Below are positions 1 to 8,456 of a DNA stretch of 56,193 nucleotides, piece by piece. The stretch is taken from NCBI GenBank assembly GCA_937872385.1, contig CALMSO010000076.1, positions 1-56,193 of the forward strand, read 5' to 3'. The position numbers and the translations under genes are program-made. The number at the start of each line of letters is the position of its first letter. Position 1 is the first letter of the stretch. The stretch is from an uncultured Saprospiraceae bacterium. GTDB taxonomy: Bacteria > Bacteroidota > Bacteroidia > Chitinophagales > Saprospiraceae. The notes beneath the pieces are model-generated. The model did no database searches, had not been told where the DNA came from, and worked only from the letters and a program-made list of their open reading frames with translations.

Positions 1-1507
1 TATCTGGGCGAGCGACTTCTTGGCAGGCAGCCAGATTGGCGATTGCAGCGAGCCAATCCGCTATTCCATCAACAAAGTAGGCGAAACGCCGGATATTAAC
101 AAAACCAGTATCACCGTTACTTGCGACGATCCAGCTACCTTAGACGTAGAAATCTACGCATGGGATAGCGCCAACAATCCGACTTCGGTACAGCCCGATG
201 GTACAGTTGGAGGTCCTAATTATGACTTCTGCCGCACCTACGTTCTGATTCAAGACAACATGTTCGGGCTTTGCGATGATGCAGGTTCCGGTTCGATTGC
301 CGGTTTGATTAATACCGAAGCTACTGACCCCGTTGAAAACGTGAACGTACAGTTGAGCGGTCAGGATTCGCAAATGAAAACGACCAATCTGCAAGGTCAA
401 TATGCTTTCAGTGGACTATTAACAGGCTACGACTACACCGTGGTGCCTTCTTTGGATGTCAATCCGCTGAATGGCGTGAGCACCTTCGATATCGTGCTAA
501 TTACCAAGCACATCTTGGGTGTGGAGCCGATCACCAGCCCGTACAAACTGATCGCTGCCGACGTGAACAACTCGCGCTCGATCTCGATCCTCGACCTGAT
601 CGCTTTGCGTAAGCTGATCCTGAGCGTGGACGTAGAGTTTGCCAACAACACCAGCTGGCGCTTCGTGGATGCTTCCTACAACTTCCCCGACCCGACCAAC
701 CCGTGGTCGCAGCCGTTCCCGGAAGTGAAGAACATCAATAACTTAGCGGAAGCTCTTATCAATGCGAACTTTATCGCCATCAAGATTGGTGACATTGACG
801 GTAACGCCCGCACCAGCAGCATCGCTGGCACGGAAGTACGTAACATCGCCGGTGACTTCAACTTCCAAGTAGCCGATGCACAATTGGTAAGCGGCAACGA
901 ATACACGGTTGACTTCCGCGCAGCGGACGTAGCTAGCATCTTGGGCTACCAAGGTACGCTGACCTTCGATCGCAATGCAGTAGAACTGGTGGACATCATC
1001 GCTGGCGTAGCTACGGCTGAGAACTTCGGTCTGCGCTTCGTAGAGCAAGGTGTTATCACTACCAGTTGGAACGGTGCAGCCACTGCCAACGACGTATTGT
1101 TCAGCCTGGTGGTTCGTGCCAAAACGGACGTAGCCCTGAGCAACGTATTGGGTATCAGCAGCCGTTACACAGTAGCTGAAGCTTACAACACCAACAGCGA
1201 GTTGATGAACGTAGGCATCCAATTCAACAGCGGCACCATTGCCAACGCAGGTTTCGAGCTGTATCAGAACACGCCGAACCCCTTCAAGGGTCAGACGCTG
1301 ATCGGCTTCAACTTGCCAGAAGCAGGCGACGCTACGATCACCGTTAGCGACATCACGGGTAGAGTGATTAAACTGGTACGCGGCAACTACGCTCAAGGGT
1401 ACAACCAAGTGACCCTGAACAGCAGCGACCTGCCGACCGGTGTACTCACCTACACCCTCGAAAGCGGCGCATTTACAGCAACAAGAAAAATGATCATCAC
1501 AGATTGA
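1..1507 (+). CDS. T9SS-exported surface protein, C-terminal part (5' end outside window)
   Basis: The reading frame is open from the first bases, so this is the tail of a larger gene and no true start is visible. In order it shows: a cysteine-containing adhesin-like stretch; a carboxypeptidase-regulatory-like beta sandwich (SIAGLI...VNVQLSG...YAFSGL, about residues 90-145); two dockerin-like calcium loops (NPLNGVSTFDIVLITKHILG and DVNNSRSISILDLIALRKLI); a cohesin-like segment (ILGYQGTLTFDRNAVELVDI); and a type A T9SS sorting domain (FELYQNTPNPFKGQT ... ITGRVI ... RKMIITD). Such proteins cross the outer membrane through T9SS and are anchored at the surface or released. The substrate or partner cannot be read from the sequence. 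A strong terminator follows at 1556-1590. The T9SS and dockerin assignments are firm; the cohesin-like call is a family resemblance. Confidence 0.85.
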   Translation, partial: IWASDFLAGSQIGDCSEPIRYSINKVGETPDINKTSITVTCDDPATLDVEIYAWDSANNPTSVQPDGTVGGPNYDFCRTYVLIQDNMFGLCDDAGSGSIAGLINTEATDPVENVNVQLSGQDSQMKTTNLQGQYAFSGLLTGYDYTVVPSLDVNPLNGVSTFDIVLITKHILGVEPITSPYKLIAADVNNSRSISILDLIALRKLILSVDVEFANNTSWRFVDASYNFPDPTNPWSQPFPEVKNINNLAEALINANFIAIKIGDIDGNARTSSIAGTEVRNIAGDFNFQVADAQLVSGNEYTVDFRAADVASILGYQGTLTFDRNAVELVDIIAGVATAENFGLRFVEQGVITTSWNGAATANDVLFSLVVRAKTDVALSNVLGISSRYTVAEAYNTNSELMNVGIQFNSGTIANAGFELYQNTPNPFKGQTLIGFNLPEAGDATITVSDITGRVIKLVRGNYAQGYNQVTLNSSDLPTGVLTYTLESGAFTATRKMIITD

Positions 1508-1555
1508 AAGAGTATAGGGCAAGCCTAAGTTTGTGTAATTTTGTTTGATGTTGAG

Positions 1556-1590
1556 GGCTGAAGCAGCGAAAGCTTCAGCCTTATTTTTTT
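1556..1590 (+). terminator. Rho-independent terminator of the T9SS surface protein gene
   Basis: A 9-bp perfect stem (GGCTGAAGC at 1556-1564 and GCTTCAGCC at 1572-1580) with a 7-nt loop is followed by a T-rich tract. It lies 49 bases after the stop codon. Confidence 0.85.
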
Positions 1591-1649
1591 ACAAAAAAAC
1601 GTTTTTAAAAGCAGCAAATTGTGGACTAACCGATTCTAATTATCTGAGC

Positions 1650-2063
1650 CTACAGGAAACGGGCTTTGAGTTCGGGGGTGGGTATCATACAAGTCTCGCG
1701 CTGCCCGAACCAGCGGTAACGATTGCGGGCAATCCAGTTGTAAATGCGGTCGCGGATAAATTTGGGGACAATCATTAAGCCATACAAAACCGGCCACAGG
1801 CCGCCCATTTGCCTAAATACGCGCAGCCCAACATCCGAGTGCGTATAGAACTGCCCCTTATCATAAAGAACCACCGTACTGATTTCATCGGTAGGGAGCT
1901 GTGCCTGGCGGAGTAGCTGCCGCCCGATTTCTGATTGCAATGCAGCAAACAAAAATTTCCCGTGTGGGTCGCGGCGAATGACAAACTGCACGAAGCCATT
2001 GCACAAATTGCATACGCCATCAAAAAGGAGAATCGGCTTGTCAGTAGGAACAGGAGTAGTCAT
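1650..2063 (-). CDS. DCC-family (DUF393) thiol-disulfide oxidoreductase-like protein
   Basis: A 137-residue protein with the family signature DGVCNLCN (DxxCxxC) at residues 15-22 and the typical C-terminal half with aromatic and basic residues (RYRWFG...CMIP). DCC proteins are small, putative thioredoxin-like redox proteins of poorly defined role. The length matches the family. The ATG start fits the N-terminal KPILLFDGVCNLC pattern. It is convergent with the T9SS gene and lies downstream of the GH16 gene, separated by an AT-rich gap of about 155 bases, so it probably has its own promoter. Confidence 0.85.
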   Translation of the reverse strand: MTTPVPTDKPILLFDGVCNLCNGFVQFVIRRDPHGKFLFAALQSEIGRQLLRQAQLPTDEISTVVLYDKGQFYTHSDVGLRVFRQMGGLWPVLYGLMIVPKFIRDRIYNWIARNRYRWFGQRETCMIPTPELKARFL

Positions 2064-2220
2064 ATATTCGGCATTTTTAGAGCAAAAAGTCGGAAAAAGA
2101 TGCTATTTTTATAAAATAAACGATAAGATTTTTACCAATCAAAAGATGTTAGTGCATCCTTTTTATAGACGAAAAAGCGGCGTTTAAGTTCATCAGAACT
2201 GCCTTTTCCACGCTTTGCAC

Positions 2221-3042
2221 TCATCGCCGATACAGCCGAATGTAGTCCACTTCCATGCGCGCGGTGGTCAGGCCGGGTTCAATGCCGTTTTTAAGACCAT
2301 TGGTTTCGTATTGCGGATCGCTGCCAAAACCGCCGCCCATAGCGATATTGACAATAATGAAAAAGGGCTGGTCGTATGGCCAAGTTTCGGCGTTGCGCGT
2401 TTTGGGCTTGTAAGTATAATAATTTTTCCCGTCGAGGTAGAAGGCGATTTTCCGAGGTGTCCAGCGCACTTCATACACATGAAAGGTACGGTCGAAGTCG
2501 GGTACCATCAGGCCGCCTTTGTCTTGCGTATCGCCATGACTGGATGGGGTGTGCATGGCGGCTTGCACGCGGCCGGGGTCTCTGCCTACATGCTCCATTA
2601 CGTCTATTTCGCCGCAGCGGGGCCAGCCCACCGTGGTGATGTCTTCGCCGAGCATCCAGAGTGCAGGCCAGGTGCCGGAGCCAGCGGGCAGTTTGGCTCG
2701 AAATTGAATGCATCCATACCGGAAAGTTTTTTTGCCTTGCGTTTTCAGGCGGGCAGAAGTCCAGCGGCCATCGGCGTCTCGGTGCGCTTCTATTATTAGT
2801 TTGCCGTCCTCCACGCGTGCGTTGCGGGGGTCTTTTTCGGTATAAAATTGCACTTCTTGATTGCCCCAACCGCAGATATTCGGACAGCCATTGCCTACAT
2901 CATACGTCCAAATGGTAGTGTCGGGCAGGCCGGTATAATCGAATTCTTCCGACCAAAGCAGCCGACCAGGTTTTTGTGCGCTGGCAATAGCAACCATTGC
3001 CAATAGCCACAGCATGGCGCTGTATTGTTTACAATAGTTCAT
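2221..3042 (-). CDS. Secreted glycoside hydrolase family 16 (laminarinase/beta-glucanase-like)
   Basis: A 273-residue protein with an N-terminal signal peptide (residues 1-22, ending ASAQ) and one GH16 domain. The catalytic motif EIDVMEH lies at residues 145-151, with E145 as expected nucleophile, D147 as helper and E150 as acid/base. The GH16 aromatic cleft (WALW-like PALWML before the motif) and the C-terminal strand MEVDYIRLYR are present. GH16 enzymes cleave beta-1,3 or mixed beta-1,3/1,4 glucans; this example most resembles laminarinases, but exact specificity is inference. There is no T9SS domain or lipobox, so a periplasmic or released location is likely. Its ATG overlaps the stop of the upstream mobA-like gene (ATGA), which implies translational coupling between two functionally unrelated genes. 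Confidence 0.9.
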   Translation of the reverse strand: MNYCKQYSAMLWLLAMVAIASAQKPGRLLWSEEFDYTGLPDTTIWTYDVGNGCPNICGWGNQEVQFYTEKDPRNARVEDGKLIIEAHRDADGRWTSARLKTQGKKTFRYGCIQFRAKLPAGSGTWPALWMLGEDITTVGWPRCGEIDVMEHVGRDPGRVQAAMHTPSSHGDTQDKGGLMVPDFDRTFHVYEVRWTPRKIAFYLDGKNYYTYKPKTRNAETWPYDQPFFIIVNIAMGGGFGSDPQYETNGLKNGIEPGLTTARMEVDYIRLYRR

Positions 3043-4259
3043 AAAGTATTTTTTTTCAAAATCGTCAAAACTGCATCGCGCTCTGCCGGTGCATTTACAT
3101 TGCGCAAAGCAGCCGGATTAGCCGCTTGCACTATTTGAATGTCTGAATTGATAAGCACCTTGCGCGGACAAGAATGCCCCTGTGCGAGCCATTGCAGTAG
3201 CACCGGGTAAGCGCGGGGTTCCCAAATAGTGATGAGCGGCTCCGGGAAGTTGGTGTCCGGATTGTGAAAAGCAGTTGCTATTTTCGAGCGATGCCGCTGC
3301 GCGAGCAATTGCTGTAAGGCCGAGGCGTCGAGGAGAGGCAAATCGCAGGCAACTACCAACCAGGCCGCGTCCGGGTATTGGCGTAAAGCCGACAAAATAG
3401 CGCCGTAGGGACCAAGGTACAGAAAAGTATCGCTAATAACGGGATACGCCGTGTCTATCTGCTGCCCGGGCCGGCACGACAGGAAGGTGCGTTTGCAAAA
3501 GCTATTGAGCAAATCGGCGGCGTGCTCGCGTTGGGGCTTGCCGTGGTAGGCTAATGCGCCTTTATCTTCGCCCATGCGGCGGCTCTCACCTCCGGCCAGC
3601 ACCAACCCGTAGAGCGGCGGTAGCGTCTGTGCCAACTGTTTTTCCAAAAATGCGGCAATGCTTGCTATATCTGATAATTTCAACACCGGCGTATCCGGCT
3701 GCAGTTTTTCCTGCAAAAAGGGATAAATCGCTTGGCTCGGCTCAGTGCGCAGTACTAATTGCACGTCAGTCAGTTGCGGGAGTCTTTTCAGCAGGGAAGC
3801 TTCTTTTTTCGGGTCTATGACGACAATCTGGCGGTTGGCTTGGAAATGATTGCCATTCACCAAGACAACATCTACGGCGTTGTAATGATAGCGGTGTTGA
3901 CGGTCGTCCATTTTGGCTTGCCAATCGAAACGGTGGCGCGTTATTTTGTCGGTGTATTCAAGCACGGCTCCGTGGCTCAAGGCGCTATGCGCATCGCTAC
4001 CTTGTGCCGCTTCGGCATCGGCTGCGGCGTGGTCGGCATCTACGTAAGCAAAGGCGTAGTGCTGTTGCAAACGCTCAATCAAGGCAAAGGCCAAGCGCTG
4101 GATATTGCCGCAGGGCGTACCTAAGATGGCCCACTCGTTTCTACCGAAAAAGCCAGTGGCTGGTCGCGCTAATTTGGCGTGTTTGGTATGTATTGGTTCC
4201 ATATTATCGGCGTTTGGCGGCGGTTTGTCCATTTTGCTTTTCGCAATGTACGGTTGCAA
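3039..4259 (-). CDS. MobA-like molybdenum cofactor guanylyltransferase with N-terminal MobB-like region
   Basis: A 406-residue protein. The C-terminal half (from about residue 215) is a MobA-type nucleotidyltransferase with the signature LAGGESRRMGEDKG at 221-234, a DLP metal-binding motif (ACDLPLLD) and the EPLITIW segment. MobA transfers GMP from GTP to molybdopterin. The N-terminal half has a MobB-like layout, but the P-loop is missing (ILGTPCGNIQRLA near residue 45), so nucleotide binding there is doubtful. Internal methionines at 10 and 20 are alternative starts. The gene overlaps the downstream GH16 gene by four bases. No molybdoenzyme is visible in the window. The MobA part is confident; the MobB relic is inference. 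Confidence 0.8.
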   Translation of the reverse strand: MQPYIAKSKMDKPPPNADNMEPIHTKHAKLARPATGFFGRNEWAILGTPCGNIQRLAFALIERLQQHYAFAYVDADHAAADAEAAQGSDAHSALSHGAVLEYTDKITRHRFDWQAKMDDRQHRYHYNAVDVVLVNGNHFQANRQIVVIDPKKEASLLKRLPQLTDVQLVLRTEPSQAIYPFLQEKLQPDTPVLKLSDIASIAAFLEKQLAQTLPPLYGLVLAGGESRRMGEDKGALAYHGKPQREHAADLLNSFCKRTFLSCRPGQQIDTAYPVISDTFLYLGPYGAILSALRQYPDAAWLVVACDLPLLDASALQQLLAQRHRSKIATAFHNPDTNFPEPLITIWEPRAYPVLLQWLAQGHSCPRKVLINSDIQIVQAANPAALRNVNAPAERDAVLTILKKNTL

Positions 4260-4314
4260 AGGCTGTTACCTTATTATACAATGAGACGACTGGCGCGAGG
4301 GTTGTCCCGATTGC

Positions 4315-6522
4315 TTATAAATTCAGCCAATAGGTAAATTTTGCTACAATGGCGCGGTTTTTTACCGAAAAATCAGCCCCTGCGTAATTGTCGGTATAAA
4401 CTAAGAAAAAGTCGCTCACCGGCGCGAATCGCCATTGCAAACGGGCATTGATATTCACATTATCAATTTGGTCATTGTATTGAATGAAAGTAGTGATAAA
4501 CAAGCTGCGCGTCAGCGTCAGGTCAATGCGCGGCCCCACCAGTAGCAGCCCGGTGCTGGCATAAGGTGCAGGCAGGTCAATGTAGCTATAATTGATATTC
4601 AAGGCGATGAAACCGTACGGCTGGTAGCGATAATTGAGCGCGCCGCTCATTTCGTAGCGATAACCATTGAAAAATTCGCCTATACTCGGTGAGAGGCGAT
4701 AGGAAAACTTGGGCCGCTGGTCGGATTGATAAAACACTCCGAAAGAAGTGTAGCCGTAGCCCTGATTGCCCGGCAAGGGCACTGCGCCGCTGCGCGAAGG
4801 GTCGAAAGGCTCCAAGAGGTAGGTGTATTCGTGGCTGAGGCCAGCGCTTAGGTTGCTGGAGTTATTCAGCTCGGCTTCCCAATAGACTATGTAGCTATGG
4901 TCGGTGCGGCCGTATTCGGGCGTCCAAAGTACCGCTGCGTCGAAGCCTATGACGTACTGGTTGAGCCAGTTATTGCGCGGGTAGAAAAACGCTTGCACGT
5001 TCGGATTGATATTGAAAAAATTGCGCCGAGGCAGGAAGCCCACTTCCGGACGGTAGTTAGCGCCTACCCACTGGTGCTGCCAACTGACGCTGAAAGGGCG
5101 CACTCGGTATTCGAGGCGCGTGCCCTGTGCAAACTGCCCTTTGCTGCCTTCCGGCGAAAATCCTTGATGGTAGAAGGCCTTGCCATTCCAGCGATTATCG
5201 GACGAAGCGAGGTTGTAATCCAGCCCGGCTACTCGGTTGAAATCGTTGTAAGTGCCGTTGTTTTCCTCATTGGTGAACGCCTGTTTGTTGACAAAAATAG
5301 CCCCAATGTTGGAACGAGTAAAGAGTTTGCGTTGCAGCGCCGCTACGGTATAATTAAAGCTCGGCAGCCCGTTGGCCTCGTCGCGGGCGGTTTGCATATT
5401 GAGTAGCCCAGTACGCCAGTTGTTGTCCAATTTGCCGCTCAGGCGCGCCCCAAAAAGAATTGGATTGGCGATGTTCTGTCCCGTGGTCGTGTCAATAGCT
5501 ACACCGATGCGCCGCGAGAAGAACGGATTGATACGCGGATCGCCAAAATCGCTGAAAAGGTCGGCATTTTCGAGAAAAAACTGTCGCCGCTCTGGGAAGA
5601 AAATTTCAAAGCGATCGAGATTGATAACCTGCTGGTCCACTTCCACTTGCGAAAAGTCCGGATTGACGGTCAAATCCAAATTCAGGCTGGGACTAAGCGC
5701 TATCTTGGCGTCGCCGCCAAAATCAAAACCGCGCTCAGCCGGCGTACCTTCCTGAAAATTGCGCGCCGTATTGGCGGTCACGTAAGGGATAAGCGACACG
5801 CTGGAGCTGGCTTTTTTAAGTGGCTCGTCAAAGCGCAACACTCCGGTAAATGCCAAGTTGGCGATGAGTTGGTTTTGCGGAATGCGGTTCCAGACGGTGC
5901 GCGTATTCGATTGGGTATCAAAGCGATAGCAGTTGAAGCGCCATTCGGTGGCTCCCTCCTTAAAGCGCAAGGTAGTGAAGGGAATAGCCAACTCGCAAGC
6001 CCAGTGATCGTCGTGGATTTTGGCTACGCCGCTCCATTTATTGTCCCAGGAGTCATTCCAGTCGGTATCAAAATCGCGGCAGCCATTGGCTAAAAGCGCT
6101 TCGCGCAGCACGCCGAGCGGGTTGGTGCCAAATACAAAAGCGTTGGTACGGTCATTGAACGGGTCGAGGATGAAGGTGATATTATCATTACCGCCGGCCC
6201 GAAAATCGCGGCGCAGCGAAGGGATGACATAATTTTGCTGATTGGAATAACATTTAGCACCAATGTAAAGGAATTTGTCATCGTAAGTAAAATACACTTC
6301 CGTTTTTACATCGGCGCGGAGGCTATCGGTGGGGAAATACTCCCAGAAATCACTGGCGGGCGTACCAGCGAACCAGGCCGCTTCGTCGAGCGTGCCGTCC
6401 AGCACAATGGGCTGCTTGGCTTTTTTGGCTACAATAGGCGGCTGTTCAAAGCCGTTATTGCTAAAGGCGTAGCTTGTACACAGCAGTAGCAAAAGAGTGG
6501 TGAGGGTCGGGTGCTTTTTCAT
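4315..6522 (-). CDS. DUF5916 outer-membrane protein with family-9-like carbohydrate-binding N-terminus
   Basis: A 735-residue protein with a signal peptide (1-21) and then a CBM9-like sandwich opening with PIVLDGTLDEAAW and running to about residue 215. The rest is a DUF5916 beta-barrel region rich in alternating aromatic residues, with the typical FFPERRQFFLENADLF segment. It ends with a strand terminating in aromatic and hydrophobic residues (FTYWLNL), as expected of an outer-membrane barrel. The family is common in Bacteroidota and its biochemical role is not established. The length is usual for the family. It stands alone, upstream of the MobA/GH16 pair on the same strand with a gap of about 55 bases. 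Confidence 0.85.
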   Translation of the reverse strand: MKKHPTLTTLLLLLCTSYAFSNNGFEQPPIVAKKAKQPIVLDGTLDEAAWFAGTPASDFWEYFPTDSLRADVKTEVYFTYDDKFLYIGAKCYSNQQNYVIPSLRRDFRAGGNDNITFILDPFNDRTNAFVFGTNPLGVLREALLANGCRDFDTDWNDSWDNKWSGVAKIHDDHWACELAIPFTTLRFKEGATEWRFNCYRFDTQSNTRTVWNRIPQNQLIANLAFTGVLRFDEPLKKASSSVSLIPYVTANTARNFQEGTPAERGFDFGGDAKIALSPSLNLDLTVNPDFSQVEVDQQVINLDRFEIFFPERRQFFLENADLFSDFGDPRINPFFSRRIGVAIDTTTGQNIANPILFGARLSGKLDNNWRTGLLNMQTARDEANGLPSFNYTVAALQRKLFTRSNIGAIFVNKQAFTNEENNGTYNDFNRVAGLDYNLASSDNRWNGKAFYHQGFSPEGSKGQFAQGTRLEYRVRPFSVSWQHQWVGANYRPEVGFLPRRNFFNINPNVQAFFYPRNNWLNQYVIGFDAAVLWTPEYGRTDHSYIVYWEAELNNSSNLSAGLSHEYTYLLEPFDPSRSGAVPLPGNQGYGYTSFGVFYQSDQRPKFSYRLSPSIGEFFNGYRYEMSGALNYRYQPYGFIALNINYSYIDLPAPYASTGLLLVGPRIDLTLTRSLFITTFIQYNDQIDNVNINARLQWRFAPVSDFFLVYTDNYAGADFSVKNRAIVAKFTYWLNL

Positions 6523-6688
6523 GCGTTTGGTTTAGGCGGAATAAAATTTTGTTGGGACAACACCAACTTGCGCCGAGAGGTTTCCTCAAGGTCTCTTTTC
6601 TGACAAAAGATGCACGGAATTTTTTCCACAAGCAGGTGGGCGCGCTTCGGGCTGTTTTTCCAAGCACCACAAACCCAAAGATTTGGCG

Positions 6689-6696
6689 TACCTTTG
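6689..6696 (+). promoter_or_regulatory. Bacteroidetes -7 promoter element upstream of trmD
   Basis: TACCTTTG matches the TAnnTTTG consensus about 70 bases before the trmD start. No clear TTG lies at the -33 position. Confidence 0.5.
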
Positions 6697-6767
6697 TTCA
6701 TGGCTAAGGTGCAAGGCTTGTACCGAAGCAACCCACAACTACTGATGATACAACTTTCTGACAATGC

Positions 6768-7454
6768 ATGATGCGTATTGATATTATCTCGGCGGTGCCG
6801 GAGCTGCTCGAAAGTCCTTTCCGGCATTCTATTTTGAAGCGGGCACAGGAGCGCGAATTGCTTGCGGTGCAAGTGCACAATCTGCGCACGTACGGGCTGG
6901 GGCGACACCGGCAGATTGACGACTACCAGTTTGGGGGTGGCGCTGGCATGGTGATGATGCCCGAACCCTTAGCCAATTGTATTGATGAACTGCAAGCACA
7001 GCGTAGCTACGACGAGGTGATCTATCTGACCCCCGACGGGCGTACCCTGAATCAAGCCCTTGCCAACCGGCTTTCACTCAAAAATAATCTGCTCCTGCTA
7101 TGCGGGCATTATAAGGGCATTGACGAGCGCATCCGCGAGGAGTATGTCACCCTGGAAATTTCTATTGGCGACTACGTGCTGTCGGGGGGCGAATTGGCCG
7201 CGGCCGTACTCGTGGATGCCATCGGTCGGCTGCTGCCCGGCGTACTCAATGACGAAACCTCCGCGCTCTTCGATTCTTTTCAAGACAACCTGCTGGCGCC
7301 GCCGGTTTATACCCGCCCGGCGGAGTTTCGAGGGCGGCAAGTCCCGGAAATATTGACCTCCGGCAATACGCCCGCTATCGAGGAATGGCGCTACGAACAA
7401 GCCTTGCAACGCACCCGCGAGCGGCGCCCAGACCTGTTGGACGAGTCGGAGTAG
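6768..7454 (+). CDS. trmD: tRNA (guanine-N1)-methyltransferase TrmD
   Basis: A 228-residue SPOUT methyltransferase that forms m1G37 in tRNAs with a G at position 36, using S-adenosylmethionine. Visible family features are [12 protein letters not shown] at the N-terminus, the [29 protein letters not shown] segment near residue 45 (only its core is needed for recognition), the trefoil-knot motifs [12 protein letters not shown] and [11 protein letters not shown], and the C-terminal tRNA-binding region with PVYTRP and PEILTSGN. The length is normal. Two adjacent ATGs (6768 and 6771) are both possible starts. It is transcribed alone here rather than in the rpsP-rimM-rplS operon common in other phyla. 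Confidence 0.97.
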   Translation: MMRIDIISAVPELLESPFRHSILKRAQERELLAVQVHNLRTYGLGRHRQIDDYQFGGGAGMVMMPEPLANCIDELQAQRSYDEVIYLTPDGRTLNQALANRLSLKNNLLLLCGHYKGIDERIREEYVTLEISIGDYVLSGGELAAAVLVDAIGRLLPGVLNDETSALFDSFQDNLLAPPVYTRPAEFRGRQVPEILTSGNTPAIEEWRYEQALQRTRERRPDLLDESE

Positions 7455-7547
7455 CTTGCCTTCTGATGCCGCAAATAATGTAGCCCTGAAATGATCAAAC
7501 AATCAAACTTTCCTCGTAACATTGCTGCATAAAAAACCTTGCCTTTT

Positions 7548-8399
7548 ATGGAATTCATACTGCCCGATTTTACGCTGGTTGGCGTTTGGATGAGCCTGCT
7601 GACGCTGACTTTTTTAGAAATAGTACTCGGTATTGACAATATTATTTTCATTTCTATTGCTGCTGGCAAATTGCCGGAAAGCGAGCGCCCTCGCGCTACC
7701 AATATCGGGCTGATATTAGCCATGGGCATGCGTATTGCGCTGCTGTTTGGCATTTCGGTGCTGGTAGCGATGAAAGCCCCATGGTTTTATATAGGCGATT
7801 CTGATTCCTTGATACGTGGCGGATTTTCAGGGCAAAGCCTGATATTGATTGCTGGCGGCCTGTTTTTGTTGTACAAAAGCACCACCGAAATTCACCACAA
7901 GCTGGAAGGTAGCCAACACGGCGGAGATCTGTCGGCCCAAAAGCGCAATAAACAAGTCACCTTGTCCAATGCTATTTTGCAAATTACCTTGATCAATATC
8001 GTCTTTTCCTTTGATTCCATTCTGACAGCTGTGGGCATGACCAGCGGGCTAACAGGAGCGATGGTGATTATGGTAATCGCGGTGGTTGTTTCGGTACTTA
8101 TCATGATGCTTTTCGCCGTGCCGGTAGGCAGTTTTGTTAATAAACATCCAACCATCCAGATGCTGGGGCTGGCCTTTCTCATTTTGATTGGCTTTATGCT
8201 CATTGCCGAAGGTGCCCACCTGGCGCATTTGTCCATCGCCGATACCGAAATTGGCGTTGTACCCAAAGGTTATCTTTATTTTGCAATCGCTTTCTCGCTA
8301 TTTGTCGAGTTCCTGAACCTGCGCTTGCGCCGGCGCCCGGCTGAGCCAGTACAGTTGCATGGCATCCAACAGCAAGCGAAAGAAGAGGGCATTTTATAG
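7548..8399 (+). CDS. TerC-family integral membrane protein
   Basis: A 283-residue polytopic membrane protein with about seven to nine hydrophobic helices. It has the TerC signature acidic motifs in membrane segments: LTFLEIVLGIDNIIF near the N-terminus and NIVFSFDSILTAVGM in the middle. TerC/Alx/YkoY proteins are linked to metal efflux, with manganese shown for several members, and to metalation of secreted proteins; the substrate here is not determined. I chose the ATG at 7548 over an in-frame TTG nine bases upstream because MEFILPDF is the usual start of the family. It follows trmD by 93 bases and could be read from the same message. Confidence 0.9.
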   Translation: MEFILPDFTLVGVWMSLLTLTFLEIVLGIDNIIFISIAAGKLPESERPRATNIGLILAMGMRIALLFGISVLVAMKAPWFYIGDSDSLIRGGFSGQSLILIAGGLFLLYKSTTEIHHKLEGSQHGGDLSAQKRNKQVTLSNAILQITLINIVFSFDSILTAVGMTSGLTGAMVIMVIAVVVSVLIMMLFAVPVGSFVNKHPTIQMLGLAFLILIGFMLIAEGAHLAHLSIADTEIGVVPKGYLYFAIAFSLFVEFLNLRLRRRPAEPVQLHGIQQQAKEEGIL

Positions 8400-8433
8400 A
8401 AAACAGCCGATGCCGTCAATAGGCAATTTTTAG

Positions 8434-8441
8434 TACTTTTG
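8434..8441 (+). promoter_or_regulatory. Bacteroidetes -7 promoter element of the glycosyltransferase gene
   Basis: TACTTTTG matches TAnnTTTG and sits about 16 bases before the ATG at 8457. This rules out an upstream in-frame TTG at 8439 as the start and predicts a very short leader. Confidence 0.55.
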
Positions 8442-8456
8442 CCAAAAACAATTCGG

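Noticed and set aside
743..1522. A 259-residue open frame on the minus strand, opposite the T9SS surface protein
   Set aside because: It is antisense to a clearly coding sequence with intact domains and has no family motifs; long antisense frames arise from the codon bias of this gene.
2215..2799. Plus-strand frames across the GH16 gene
   Set aside because: Shadows of the GH16 coding strand, which has a complete catalytic motif.
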